Part shown: positions 1 to 5,894 of the stretch, one piece after another
How the letters are laid out: every line of letters begins with the position of its first letter
Position numbering within the stretch: position 1 is the first letter of the stretch
Notes under the pieces: model-generated
What the model saw: the letters and a program-made list of their open reading frames with translations, nothing else
What the model was told of the DNA's origin: nothing
The model's database searches: none
Translations under genes and position numbers: made by a program
Source: an uncultured bacterium
GTDB taxonomy: Bacteria > Chloroflexota > Anaerolineae > JACIWP01
Reading direction: 5' to 3'
NCBI GenBank assembly: GCA_903872005.1
Contig: CAIQJD010000727.1
Coordinates: forward strand, 1 to 9,008
Length of the DNA: 9,008 nt

Positions 1-169
1 CGTGCGCGGCCACCTGCTCGTGGCGGGTCGTGATGTAGCGCGGCCCGCGTTGCCCAAGGGCATCCAACATCGCGATGATGGTGTGGCCGGTCAGCCCGAA
101 GACGACTTCGACGCCGAGATGTTTGAGGTAATCCGCCAGTTGGTATGCGGCGATACGCGCTTCTGTCAT
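1..169 (-). CDS. Thiamine-diphosphate-dependent enzyme, acetolactate-synthase-like (N-terminal fragment)
   Basis: Only the first 56 codons lie in the window; the gene continues past position 1. The start ATG at 167-169 is preceded by GGGAGGT (181-187 on the reverse strand), 11 nt upstream. The visible protein begins MTEARIAAYQLADYLKHLGV and contains VFGLTGH near residue 23 and RHEQVAAH near residue 49. This is the standard N-terminal (Pyr) domain layout of the acetolactate synthase / benzoylformate decarboxylase superfamily, where the Glu of the RHEQ motif activates the thiamine cofactor. The reaction cannot be read from this fragment: it may be an acetolactate synthase, a sulfo- or oxo-acid decarboxylase, or an IolD-like hydrolase. 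It is the third gene of a leftward run behind two Gfo/Idh/MocA oxidoreductases, 55 nt after the second, which favours a role in carbohydrate or polyol breakdown over branched-chain amino acid synthesis (inference). Confidence 0.8.
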   Translation of the reverse strand, partial: MTEARIAAYQLADYLKHLGVEVVFGLTGHTIIAMLDALGQRGPRYITTRHEQVAAH

Positions 170-224
170 GAGATGAAACTACCTCCCGCTCTTGAGTCGT
201 GGCTGCATGGTCGCGCGTGGGACG

Positions 225-1352
225 CTAGTTGACTGCGACGCTGTTGATGACATCCTGGATGAAACGCGTGTGTTTGACGGCTTCTGCGACGTTTGCCAGC
301 GGTTGCCGGCGATCCATCACTCGGTCATGAAAGTCGCGCAGCTCTCGGCGATAGGCTTCGTCGTGGGAGACAATGATCTTCTGTTCCCAGGTCATCTCGC
401 CCTCGCAGCCCTCCAGGCAGATCGGGCTGGGTGTATGCAGATAGTAGGGCGCAGGGAATTGCAGGGAGACCCGGCTGCGGTTGCCGTAGAACGTGTATTC
501 CTCTTGATAGGCGTTCAGATAGGGCAGGTGGTGCCATTCGAGGCAACAGCACAGCGCCGGGCTGTACTCGACGAGGATTTGCATGGACATGGTGTCTCGC
601 CACAGGTCTACCTTACGCACGCGCGCCGGCGCGCCCAGAAAGCCGAACATCATGTAGATCGTGTGGATCAGGCTCAGGTTCAGCGTGCCGAAGAATTGCC
701 GCAGCGGCCGGCTGTCTTTGCGGTCGCCCAGGGCCTCGTCCACCAGTGGAGCCAGTTCCCCGCCGGTCAGCCCCTTGCGGAGGGCTTCCAGTTGTTCCTC
801 CCATGTCCCCGGGTCGGCGAACCCTTCCTGGATGGCGCCCTGGCCGCGTCGAATCCGCAGATGCGCCGGGTAGTAGCCGGCCGCCGGGTGCAGCACGACC
901 ATGCGTGCATAGCCCAGGTCGCCCATTTCCTGTACCCGTTGCTGGGCGACCGGAAAGGCCGGATCATAGAGCTTGTGATAGCCCAACTGCACGATGCGGT
1001 CGCTCTGCTGCACCTTGCGCTGGATCTCTTCGGCTTCCCGCAGATTCCAGGCCAGCGGCTTCTCGACCAGGATGTCCTTCCCGTGATCCAGGGCGGCCAG
1101 CACGGTAGCGTGGTGCGAACCGCTGTGGCAGATGATGACGGCCTCGATGTCCGGCCGCTCTAGCAGGGCGCGATAGTCGCGGTAGCGTGATGCGATGTGG
1201 TAGTGATCCGCCACGTCGGCCAGGAGCGCCTCGTTCAGGTCGGAGATCGCCAGCAGGCGGAAGCGCTGGTCATCGTTCAAGATGTAGGGGATGTGGCTGA
1301 TCTGGGCGATGGCGCCGGCCCCGATGACTCCGATTCCGATGGGTCTGCTCAT
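225..1352 (-). CDS. Gfo/Idh/MocA family NAD(P)-dependent oxidoreductase
   Basis: Encodes a 375-aa cytosolic oxidoreductase of the family that acts on sugars, inositols and related polyols. An N-terminal Rossmann fold carries GVIGAGAIA (residues 8-16), the dinucleotide-binding glycine motif, and D38 at the end of beta-2 (AISD) would favour NAD over NADP. VEKP at 96-99 is the family's catalytic lysine motif, followed by GYHKLYDP (124-131). The C-terminal alpha/beta substrate domain holds SLIHTI with H230 in the usual place of the catalytic histidine. The open frame extends 12 codons further upstream, but the ATG at 1350-1352 is chosen because GGAGG (1359-1363) lies 6 nt before it. It starts 32 nt after the stop of the preceding Gfo gene, so the two are probably cotranscribed. 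The substrate is unknown. Similarity to the neighbouring Gfo protein is limited to the fold motifs, so this is not a recent duplication. Confidence 0.88.
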   Translation of the reverse strand: MSRPIGIGVIGAGAIAQISHIPYILNDDQRFRLLAISDLNEALLADVADHYHIASRYRDYRALLERPDIEAVIICHSGSHHATVLAALDHGKDILVEKPLAWNLREAEEIQRKVQQSDRIVQLGYHKLYDPAFPVAQQRVQEMGDLGYARMVVLHPAAGYYPAHLRIRRGQGAIQEGFADPGTWEEQLEALRKGLTGGELAPLVDEALGDRKDSRPLRQFFGTLNLSLIHTIYMMFGFLGAPARVRKVDLWRDTMSMQILVEYSPALCCCLEWHHLPYLNAYQEEYTFYGNRSRVSLQFPAPYYLHTPSPICLEGCEGEMTWEQKIIVSHDEAYRRELRDFHDRVMDRRQPLANVAEAVKHTRFIQDVINSVAVN

Positions 1353-1384
1353 CCTTTGCCTCCAAGATGCGCCGGCCGCGCCGC

Positions 1385-2431
1385 TCACAGGGCGACCGGC
1401 AGCCCGGATCGCGCGCTACGCACGATGGCGTCCATGACCCGCATGTTCGCGATGCCATTCTCGGCCGGCTGGTCTATGGAGCCGCCGGCCAGAATCCGGC
1501 CGGCGAAGTATTCCGCCTCCAGACGCCACTGGTGTTGCGCCGTCACCGAGAAAGTCTCGGTATGCCCCGCGCCAATCGTGTGGTCGGTGAAGATGATCGC
1601 CGTATCTACCAGGCGCCCAAAGCGCAGCAGATCAATCTGCGTGAATGCCTGATGGAGGTAGAGGTTGCCGCGCTCGCCATAGATGGTGCAGCCTTGTTCG
1701 AAGCGCCGGTCTTCCAGGAAGAGGTTGGTATCAAACTGGAGCAGCTTTCCGCCGGGGAAGTACACGGTCGCGGTGGTGCGTTCGTCCACGCCATGCGCGC
1801 CGATCTCTTGCGTCGCAAAGACCCGCGCCGGCTCTGCGCCGATCAGGAAGCGGGCTGTATTGACGCAGTAACACCCCAGGTCCATGAGCGCTCCCCCGCC
1901 CAACTCGCGATTCATCCTGATATTCTCGGCCGGATATGCCGAGCGAGACATGGAGGAGGCGATACGCACGATGCGGCCGATCTTTCCTGCCTGTATCAGC
2001 TCCATGGCCCGGTCGAGTTGTGGGTGAAAGCGATGTGCGAAGGCTTCCATCAGCAGCACATGGTTCTGTTGGCAGGCGTCGGCCATCTCCTGGGCCTCGC
2101 CGGCGTTGCAGGCGATAGGCTTCTCGCACAGGACATGCTTGCCCATCTCAGCGGCGCGAATCGTCCAGGGCTTGTGCAGACTGTTGGGGAGCGGCACGTA
2201 GATGGCCTGGATCTCCGGGTCGTGGAGCAGCTCCTCATAGCTGCCATAGGCGCGGGGGAGATCGAAGCGTTGCGCGTACTCCGTGGCTTTCTGCAAATCC
2301 CGGCTTGCCGTCGCCAGGACTTCCCCATTGGCGGAGTCGCGGATGGCCGGGATCATCGCGGTGGCAGCGATACGGGCGCAGCCGAGAATGCCCCATTTTA
2401 CGGTCGGTTGATCTTTCGCGGTGGTGTTCAT
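1385..2431 (-). CDS. Gfo/Idh/MocA family oxidoreductase (dihydrodiol-dehydrogenase-like subgroup)
   Basis: Encodes 348 aa, a normal length for the family. The Rossmann motif is WGILGCARIA (residues 13-22); the third glycine of the usual GxGxxA pattern is Ala19 here. CEKPIACN at 102-109 carries the catalytic Lys104. GGGALMDLGCYCVN (178-191) supplies Asp184 with Tyr188 where many relatives have His, the pattern typical of the trans-dihydrodiol dehydrogenase / glucose-fructose-oxidoreductase-like branch. No signal peptide is seen, so the enzyme is expected in the cytoplasm. The ATG at 2429-2431 follows AGGAAGA (2438-2444) by 6 nt. It is the first gene of the leftward operon, with a good promoter about 160 nt upstream. 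The substrate (aldose, inositol, glycoside or diol) cannot be decided from sequence. Confidence 0.88.
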   Translation of the reverse strand: MNTTAKDQPTVKWGILGCARIAATAMIPAIRDSANGEVLATASRDLQKATEYAQRFDLPRAYGSYEELLHDPEIQAIYVPLPNSLHKPWTIRAAEMGKHVLCEKPIACNAGEAQEMADACQQNHVLLMEAFAHRFHPQLDRAMELIQAGKIGRIVRIASSMSRSAYPAENIRMNRELGGGALMDLGCYCVNTARFLIGAEPARVFATQEIGAHGVDERTTATVYFPGGKLLQFDTNLFLEDRRFEQGCTIYGERGNLYLHQAFTQIDLLRFGRLVDTAIIFTDHTIGAGHTETFSVTAQHQWRLEAEYFAGRILAGGSIDQPAENGIANMRVMDAIVRSARSGLPVAL

Positions 2432-2584
2432 GGCGCGTCTTCCTGACCGAGATAGATTAGCGGCGCGGCGAGCCAGAGGGTGTTCACGACGAGAAGAGGC
2501 GACGGGCGAGGAGCCGTCGTCCGTTGGCTGCGCCCATCGGCAGAGCCGGAGACGCGCGGGCCGGCGTCGGAACGTGTCTGCTGC

Positions 2585-2610
2585 GCGCTATTATAGACGG
2601 AATATAGCGC
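2585..2610. repeat. Inverted repeat overlapping the leftward -10 box (possible operator)
   Basis: GCGCTAT (2585-2591) and ATAGCGC (2604-2610) are perfect 7-bp inverted arms separated by 12 bp. The dyad covers the TATAAT of the leftward promoter, a classic repressor position. No regulator gene is in the window and I do not recognise the site. Confidence 0.4.
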
Positions 2611-2619
2611 CGGGGCAAA
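2590..2619 (-). promoter_or_regulatory. Sigma-70-type promoter for the leftward Gfo operon
   Basis: Read on the reverse strand, TTGCCC (2614-2619) is separated by 18 bp from a perfect TATAAT (2590-2595). Transcription would start near 2583, giving a 5' leader of about 150 nt before the ATG at 2431. The -35 matches the consensus at 4 of 6 positions. It faces away from the amidohydrolase promoter at 2674-2702, so the two units are divergent. Confidence 0.6.
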
Positions 2620-2673
2620 CATTCGGAGGGGCATCGGCCGCGCCTGGGGAACCACGCGCCGCCCTTTTTGCAG

Positions 2674-2702
2674 TTGTCGGGGTCATCCTTTTCGGGTATA
2701 CT
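2674..2702 (+). promoter_or_regulatory. Sigma-70-type promoter for the amidohydrolase gene
   Basis: TTGTCG (2674-2679), a 17-bp spacer, and TATACT (2697-2702). The start of transcription would fall near 2709, leaving a short leader of about 33 nt before the ATG at 2742, too short for a riboswitch. Confidence 0.6.
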
Positions 2703-2741
2703 TGCGGCCATCCACGCCTTGATGCAAGGAGACACCTCTCT

Positions 2742-4097
2742 ATGCAGCAACCCGCAGACTTGCTCGTGCTGGGGGGCGCTATCATCGCCCTGGATGACCG
2801 CTGGAGCGTGATCCACGATGGCGGCGTCGCCATCCGCGCCGGCGCTATCGTCGCCGTGGGCCGCGCCGCCGATATCGCCGCCGGCTATACCGCGCCGGGC
2901 GTCCTGCGCGGCGACGGCTGCCTCATCATCCCCGGCCTGATCAATGCCCACACCCACGCCCCGATGACCCTTTATCGCGGCCTGGGCGACGACCTGCCCC
3001 TGGATACCTGGCTCAAGGAGTATATCTGGCCGGCCGAGGGGCGCACGGTCAACCCCGACATGGTCTACTGGGGCACGCTCCTGGCTGCCGATGAGATGAT
3101 CCGCGCCGGCGTGACCCTCTTCGCCGATATGTACTTCTTCGAGGATGACATCGGTCGCGCGGCCGCCGACGCCGGCATGCGCGCCCTGTTGGGCGAGGCG
3201 CTGGTGGAGTTTCCTTCGCCCAACACCAAGACGCCGGCCGACGGGCTGGCCTACGTGCGCGCCTCGTTGGAGCGCTGGGCCGGCCACCCTCTGGTGCAGA
3301 CCATTTTGCAACCCCATTCGACCTACGCCTGCTCTCCCGACCTGCTGGTCAAGAGCAAAGCCCTGGCCGAAGAGTTCGGCGCGCGGCTGCTGCTGCACTG
3401 CTGCGAGACGGCGCAAGAGATCAGTGATGTGGTCAAGCAGACCGGCAAACGGCCGGTGGAACTGCTGGAATCGCTGGGCATCTTGGAGCGGCTCGTCTTC
3501 GCGCATGGCGTACACCTGACGCCGGCCGAAATCGCTTTGCTGGCCGAGCGCCATGTCAGCGTGGCGCACTGCCCGGAGAGCAACATGAAGCTGGCCTCTG
3601 GCATCGCGCCCGTCCCGGCATTGCTGGCGGCTGGCGTCAACCTGGCTCTGGGGACGGATGGAGCGGCCAGCAACAACGACCTCAACCTGTGGGGTGAGTT
3701 GCAAATGGCCGCCAAGCTGCACAAAGTCAGCAGCGGCGACCCGACGGCCTTGCCGGCGCGCCGGGCGCTGTGGATGGCGACGCGCGGCGGGGCCAAAGCC
3801 TTCGGCCTGGACGACCGGCTCGGCTCCATCGAAGCCGGCAAGCGCGCCGACCTGGTCCTGATTGACCTGAACAGTCCGCACCTGATCCCCATGTACGATC
3901 CCTACTCGCACCTGGCTTATGCCGTGCGACCTTCGGACGTGCGCGACGTGGTCATTGAAGGGCGCATTGTGCTGAAAGATCGCGCCATTCAGACGATAGA
4001 TGAGCGGGAGGTCTTCGCCCGCGTGGGCGAGATGGCCGCCGGCCTGGCGCAGCATTGGGGCCGCGACGCCGGCTGGCGCGTGGCGGCCGGCCAGTGA
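2742..4097 (+). CDS. mtaD: Amidohydrolase, S-adenosylhomocysteine / 5'-methylthioadenosine deaminase type
   Basis: Encodes 451 aa, the usual length of TRZ/ATZ-family metal hydrolases. Family members deaminate the adenine of SAH or MTA to the inosyl product, recycling by-products of SAM-dependent reactions. Seen in order: PGLINAHTHAPM with metal ligands H70 and H72; WLKEYIWPAE (90-99); PHSTYACSP with H192; LLHCCET with metal ligand H219 and catalytic Glu222; FAHGVHL with H255; VAHCPESN (274-281); and GTDGAASNN with metal/catalytic D306. The C-terminal beta domain includes GSIEAGKRADLVLID. The pattern matches the Thermotoga TM0936-type deaminase better than guanine or chlorotriazine hydrolases. 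The open frame runs upstream to 2421, but the ATG at 2742 is chosen because AAGGAG (2726-2731) precedes it by 10 nt and homology begins there. It has its own promoter and seems independent of the downstream TCA genes. The exact nucleoside preference is not certain. Confidence 0.85.
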   Translation: MQQPADLLVLGGAIIALDDRWSVIHDGGVAIRAGAIVAVGRAADIAAGYTAPGVLRGDGCLIIPGLINAHTHAPMTLYRGLGDDLPLDTWLKEYIWPAEGRTVNPDMVYWGTLLAADEMIRAGVTLFADMYFFEDDIGRAAADAGMRALLGEALVEFPSPNTKTPADGLAYVRASLERWAGHPLVQTILQPHSTYACSPDLLVKSKALAEEFGARLLLHCCETAQEISDVVKQTGKRPVELLESLGILERLVFAHGVHLTPAEIALLAERHVSVAHCPESNMKLASGIAPVPALLAAGVNLALGTDGAASNNDLNLWGELQMAAKLHKVSSGDPTALPARRALWMATRGGAKAFGLDDRLGSIEAGKRADLVLIDLNSPHLIPMYDPYSHLAYAVRPSDVRDVVIEGRIVLKDRAIQTIDEREVFARVGEMAAGLAQHWGRDAGWRVAAGQ

Positions 4098-4105
4098 CGC
4101 GCAGA

Positions 4106-4126
4106 TTGATGCATCAGATGCAACAA
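4106..4126. promoter_or_regulatory. Dyad just upstream of the -35 box (possible regulator site)
   Basis: TTGATGCAT (4106-4114) and ATGCAACAA (4118-4126) flank CAG and pair at 8 of 9 positions. The dyad ends 6 bp before the TTGACA at 4133, a typical place for an activator or roadblock site. It is followed by no T-run, so it is not a terminator for the amidohydrolase gene. The binding protein is unknown. Confidence 0.45.
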
Positions 4127-4132
4127 AAACGC

Positions 4133-4161
4133 TTGACAAGCCCGCGCAACTGTGCTATACT
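4133..4161 (+). promoter_or_regulatory. Near-consensus promoter of the citrate-to-2-oxoglutarate operon
   Basis: A perfect TTGACA (4133-4138), a 17-bp spacer, and TATACT (4156-4161), which differs from TATAAT at one base. The start of transcription would be near 4168. This is the strongest promoter in the window and implies high initiation, so control is more likely to act at the upstream dyad or within the leader. Confidence 0.82.
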
Positions 4162-4187
4162 AAGCCCAACGTTCATGAGGAAGTCGT

Positions 4188-4265
4188 ATGAATAGCGTAG
4201 ACATCCGCCTGAACCGATTGCCGTCTAAGCGCCCGCAGATCCAGCCTAAGGAGATCCCGGGCTAA
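4188..4265 (+). CDS. Putative 25-residue leader peptide
   Basis: A short ORF starting about 20 nt after the predicted transcription start. GAGGAAG (4177-4183) lies 4 nt before the ATG, a good ribosome-binding site. The peptide starts MNSVDIRLNRLPSK and ends QPKEIPG. It is rich in Pro (4), Arg (3), Ile (3) and Lys/Gln, with no run of one amino acid as in classical leucine or histidine attenuators. Codons 13-17 form the left arm of a strong hairpin (4226-4236 with 4272-4282), so a ribosome in the second half of the ORF would melt that stem; a terminator-like hairpin follows at 4297-4330. This layout suggests ribosome-mediated attenuation or nascent-peptide stalling (inference). I recognise no family for the peptide. 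Without conservation data it could be a chance ORF. Confidence 0.5.
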   Translation: MNSVDIRLNRLPSKRPQIQPKEIPG

Positions 4266-4282
4266 TTCCGCGTGGGCGCTTA
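4226..4282 (+). ncRNA. Leader hairpin 1, overlapping the small ORF
   Basis: TAAGCGCCC (4226-4234) and GGGCGCTTA (4274-4282) are perfect 9-bp complementary arms; the stem extends inward by a G-U and a C-G pair. The enclosed 35 nt contain the end and stop codon of the small ORF and the purine-rich CTAAGGAGATC. The structure would form in the nascent RNA when no ribosome occupies codons 13-17. Confidence 0.6.
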
Positions 4283-4296
4283 CTCAAGGGTTGACT

Positions 4297-4330
4297 AAGC
4301 CGGCTCACCAAAGATTGGGAGAGCCGGCTT
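4297..4330 (+). terminator. Leader hairpin 2, terminator-like (possible attenuator)
   Basis: AAGCCGGCTC (4297-4306) pairs perfectly with GAGCCGGCTT (4321-4330); inside, CCAA (4308-4311) can pair with TTGG (4315-4318) around an AGA loop. The stem is long and GC-rich, as in an intrinsic terminator, but is followed only by TTTCC, so the U-tract is weak. It lies between the promoter and the synthase gene with no other promoter evident after it, so if it terminates it must do so conditionally. Confidence 0.55.
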
Positions 4331-4364
4331 TCCATTCACATAGGGCACTTCCCCCAATGACTTG

Positions 4365-4443
4365 TCTCCTGCGCTCGAAGGAGAGCTGATGCACCGTGAT
4401 GTCGGACCAGTCATGACGGGTACACATTTTCCGTACCAGGAGG
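4365..4443 (+). promoter_or_regulatory. Possible Shine-Dalgarno sequestering element before the synthase gene
   Basis: TCTCCT (4365-4370) can pair locally with AGGAGA (4379-4384) as a 6-bp stem with an 8-nt loop, or instead with the synthase ribosome-binding site AGGAGG (4438-4443). A second small stem, GGTAC (4419-4423) with GTACC (4433-4437), ends directly before that site. The real Shine-Dalgarno lies 6 nt before the ATG at 4450. The alternative pairing is seen in sequence; a regulatory role is inference. Confidence 0.3.
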
Positions 4444-4449
4444 ACACCG

Positions 4450-5826
4450 ATGGCATCAGTCTACTTATTGGACACCACCAATCGCGATGGCGTGCAGACC
4501 GCTCGTATCATCCTCTCCAAGCTGCAGAAGACGATGGTCAACATCTATCTCGGCCAGATGGGCGTCCATCAATCCGAGATGGGCTTCCCCTACACCGGCC
4601 ACGAGCGCAACTACATCACCGCCAATCTGGAGCTGGCGCAGATGGGCGTGATGGGCAACCTGATCCTTTCCGGCTGGCTGCGGGCGCAGAAGAGCGATGT
4701 GGTCGAGTCCATGAAGACCGGTCTCGTAGATTTCGATGTCTCCATGAGTACCTCGCCCCAGATGATCCAGAACAAGTTCAAGGGCAAGCTGACCCCCTCG
4801 CAGGTGATTGATGGCATGGCCGAGTCCGTGCGTACAGCCATGAGCCTGGGCGCGCGCAGCATCATTGTCAGCGCCGAAGACTCCTCGCGCAGCGATCTGG
4901 GCTATCTGATCGAATTCGCCCACGCGGCCAAAGACGCCGGCGCCGTACGCGTGCGCTACTGCGACACGCTGGGCTTCGACACGCCCGACTCCATCGCGCC
5001 GCGCGTCCGCACCCTGGCCGAAAGCGTCAAGATCCCCATCGAGATGCACTGTCACAACGATCTGAACCTGGCCGTCGCCAACTCCATTTGCGGCGCGGCG
5101 GCCATCATCGAAGCCGGCCAGGATGCCTGGATCAATACCACCGTGAATGGCATGGGCGAGCGCGCCGGCAACGCCGACCTGGTCTCCGTGCTTCTGGCGA
5201 TCAACTACGGCAGCGGCCTTTCCGACCGGCTCCCCCTGGCATCGCCCATTGACCTGCGCTGGGCCTGGACGATTTCCCGCTACGTCGGCGACAGCTTCGG
5301 CCAGAAGCTCCCCATCAACCAGCCCGGCGTCGGCGGCAATGCCTTCGCCCACGAGTCGGGCATCCATGCCGACGGCGCGCTGAAAGATCGCCACAACTAC
5401 GAGCTGTTCGACTACGACGCCCTGGGCCGGCCGGAATTCGAGCTGCGCCCCATGGGCCGCATCATCACGACTGGCGAATATGGCGGACTGGCCGGCCTGC
5501 GCCACGTCTACGCCGATCTGGGCATCGAGCTGAACGACGACGAGGCGCGCACCGTGTTGGAGTTGGTGCAACTGGCGAACGCGCACAACCAGGCGCCCTT
5601 GCAGCCCGACGAGCTGCGCTTCATCGCGCGTTACCCGCATCAGGCTTCCCAATTGTTGACGGTGGTGCCTTCGGGCGTCATGCAGAAGATGTACGAACAC
5701 GCCCGCCCGCAGTGGTCCATTCCCTGGGAACTGCCGGCCGGCATTCGCCCGCTCACTCTGGATGCCATCAAGGTGGCCCCCACAGCGGCGCGCGCCCGCG
5801 AAACCCGGCCCATCCTGTTCGAATAA
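4450..5826 (+). CDS. Re-citrate-synthase-like enzyme of the homocitrate/2-isopropylmalate synthase family
   Basis: Encodes 458 aa with an HMGL-like TIM-barrel catalytic domain (about residues 4-275) and a C-terminal helical part. Visible motifs are DTTNRDGVQTAR (8-19) with metal/catalytic R12 and D13, MHCHND (199-204) with metal ligands H200 and H202, NGMGERAGNAD (233-243), and AFAHESGIHADG (298-309). In most leucine and homocitrate synthases the first motif is RDGEQ or REGEQ; the NRDGVQ form followed by SKLQKTM is what I recall from Re-face citrate synthases of Clostridium kluyveri and Dehalococcoides. No leucine-binding regulatory domain is apparent. The gene is followed by an aconitase and an isocitrate dehydrogenase instead of leuCD/leuB, which supports citrate as product: oxaloacetate + acetyl-CoA to citrate + CoA. 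AGGAGG lies 6 nt before the start. Alternatives are homocitrate synthase or 2-isopropylmalate synthase. Confidence 0.75.
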   Translation: MASVYLLDTTNRDGVQTARIILSKLQKTMVNIYLGQMGVHQSEMGFPYTGHERNYITANLELAQMGVMGNLILSGWLRAQKSDVVESMKTGLVDFDVSMSTSPQMIQNKFKGKLTPSQVIDGMAESVRTAMSLGARSIIVSAEDSSRSDLGYLIEFAHAAKDAGAVRVRYCDTLGFDTPDSIAPRVRTLAESVKIPIEMHCHNDLNLAVANSICGAAAIIEAGQDAWINTTVNGMGERAGNADLVSVLLAINYGSGLSDRLPLASPIDLRWAWTISRYVGDSFGQKLPINQPGVGGNAFAHESGIHADGALKDRHNYELFDYDALGRPEFELRPMGRIITTGEYGGLAGLRHVYADLGIELNDDEARTVLELVQLANAHNQAPLQPDELRFIARYPHQASQLLTVVPSGVMQKMYEHARPQWSIPWELPAGIRPLTLDAIKVAPTAARARETRPILFE

Positions 5827-5842
5827 TCTGCGACCTTCAACG

Positions 5843-5875
5843 AGACTTCGGAAGTCTGCAAGACTTCCGAAGTCT
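5843..5875. repeat. Perfect 15-bp inverted repeat between synthase and aconitase genes
   Basis: AGACTTCGGAAGTCT (5843-5857) and AGACTTCCGAAGTCT (5861-5875) are exact inverted arms around GCA. Each arm is itself nearly palindromic, so the element can also be viewed as two tandem copies of a small palindrome. There is no T-run after it, so it is a poor intrinsic terminator. It could be a dispersed intergenic repeat, an RNA-processing or stability hairpin, or a paired protein-binding site. It fills much of the 68-nt gap between the two genes. Confidence 0.8.
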
Positions 5876-5894
5876 ATTGTCCATGGAGTGAAAT

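Larger units (their letters stand above)
2432..2741. other. Divergent intergenic region of 310 bp
   Basis: This stretch holds both divergent promoters (separate entries) and no convincing gene. The part transcribed leftward (about 2432-2583) is very GC-rich and can form several short hairpins: CGACGG (2500-2505) with CCGTCG (2514-2519), CTGC (2528-2531) with GCAG (2540-2543), and GACGC (2551-2555) with GCGTC (2564-2568). None is followed by a T-run, and I recognise no riboswitch motif. Confidence 0.6.

Noticed and set aside
192..2446. Forward-strand open frames over the two Gfo/Idh/MocA genes
   Set aside because: The reverse strand carries intact Rossmann and EKP motifs with proper ribosome-binding sites; the forward frames lack any family features.
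2484..4139. Long reverse-strand open frame (551 codons) opposite the amidohydrolase
   Set aside because: Antisense to a fully motif-supported enzyme; composition typical of a non-coding frame.
4162..4449. T-box, ykkC-type or glutamine riboswitch in the leader
   Set aside because: I looked for the T-box core UGGNACC and for recognisable conserved motifs of these classes and found none; GGTAC/GTACC at 4419-4437 is a simple hairpin.
4389..4811. Forward frame starting at ATG 4389 behind AGGAGA and running into the synthase gene
   Set aside because: The ribosome-binding site is fair, but most of the frame is the out-of-phase reading of the synthase gene, with His/Arg/Asp-rich low-complexity sequence.
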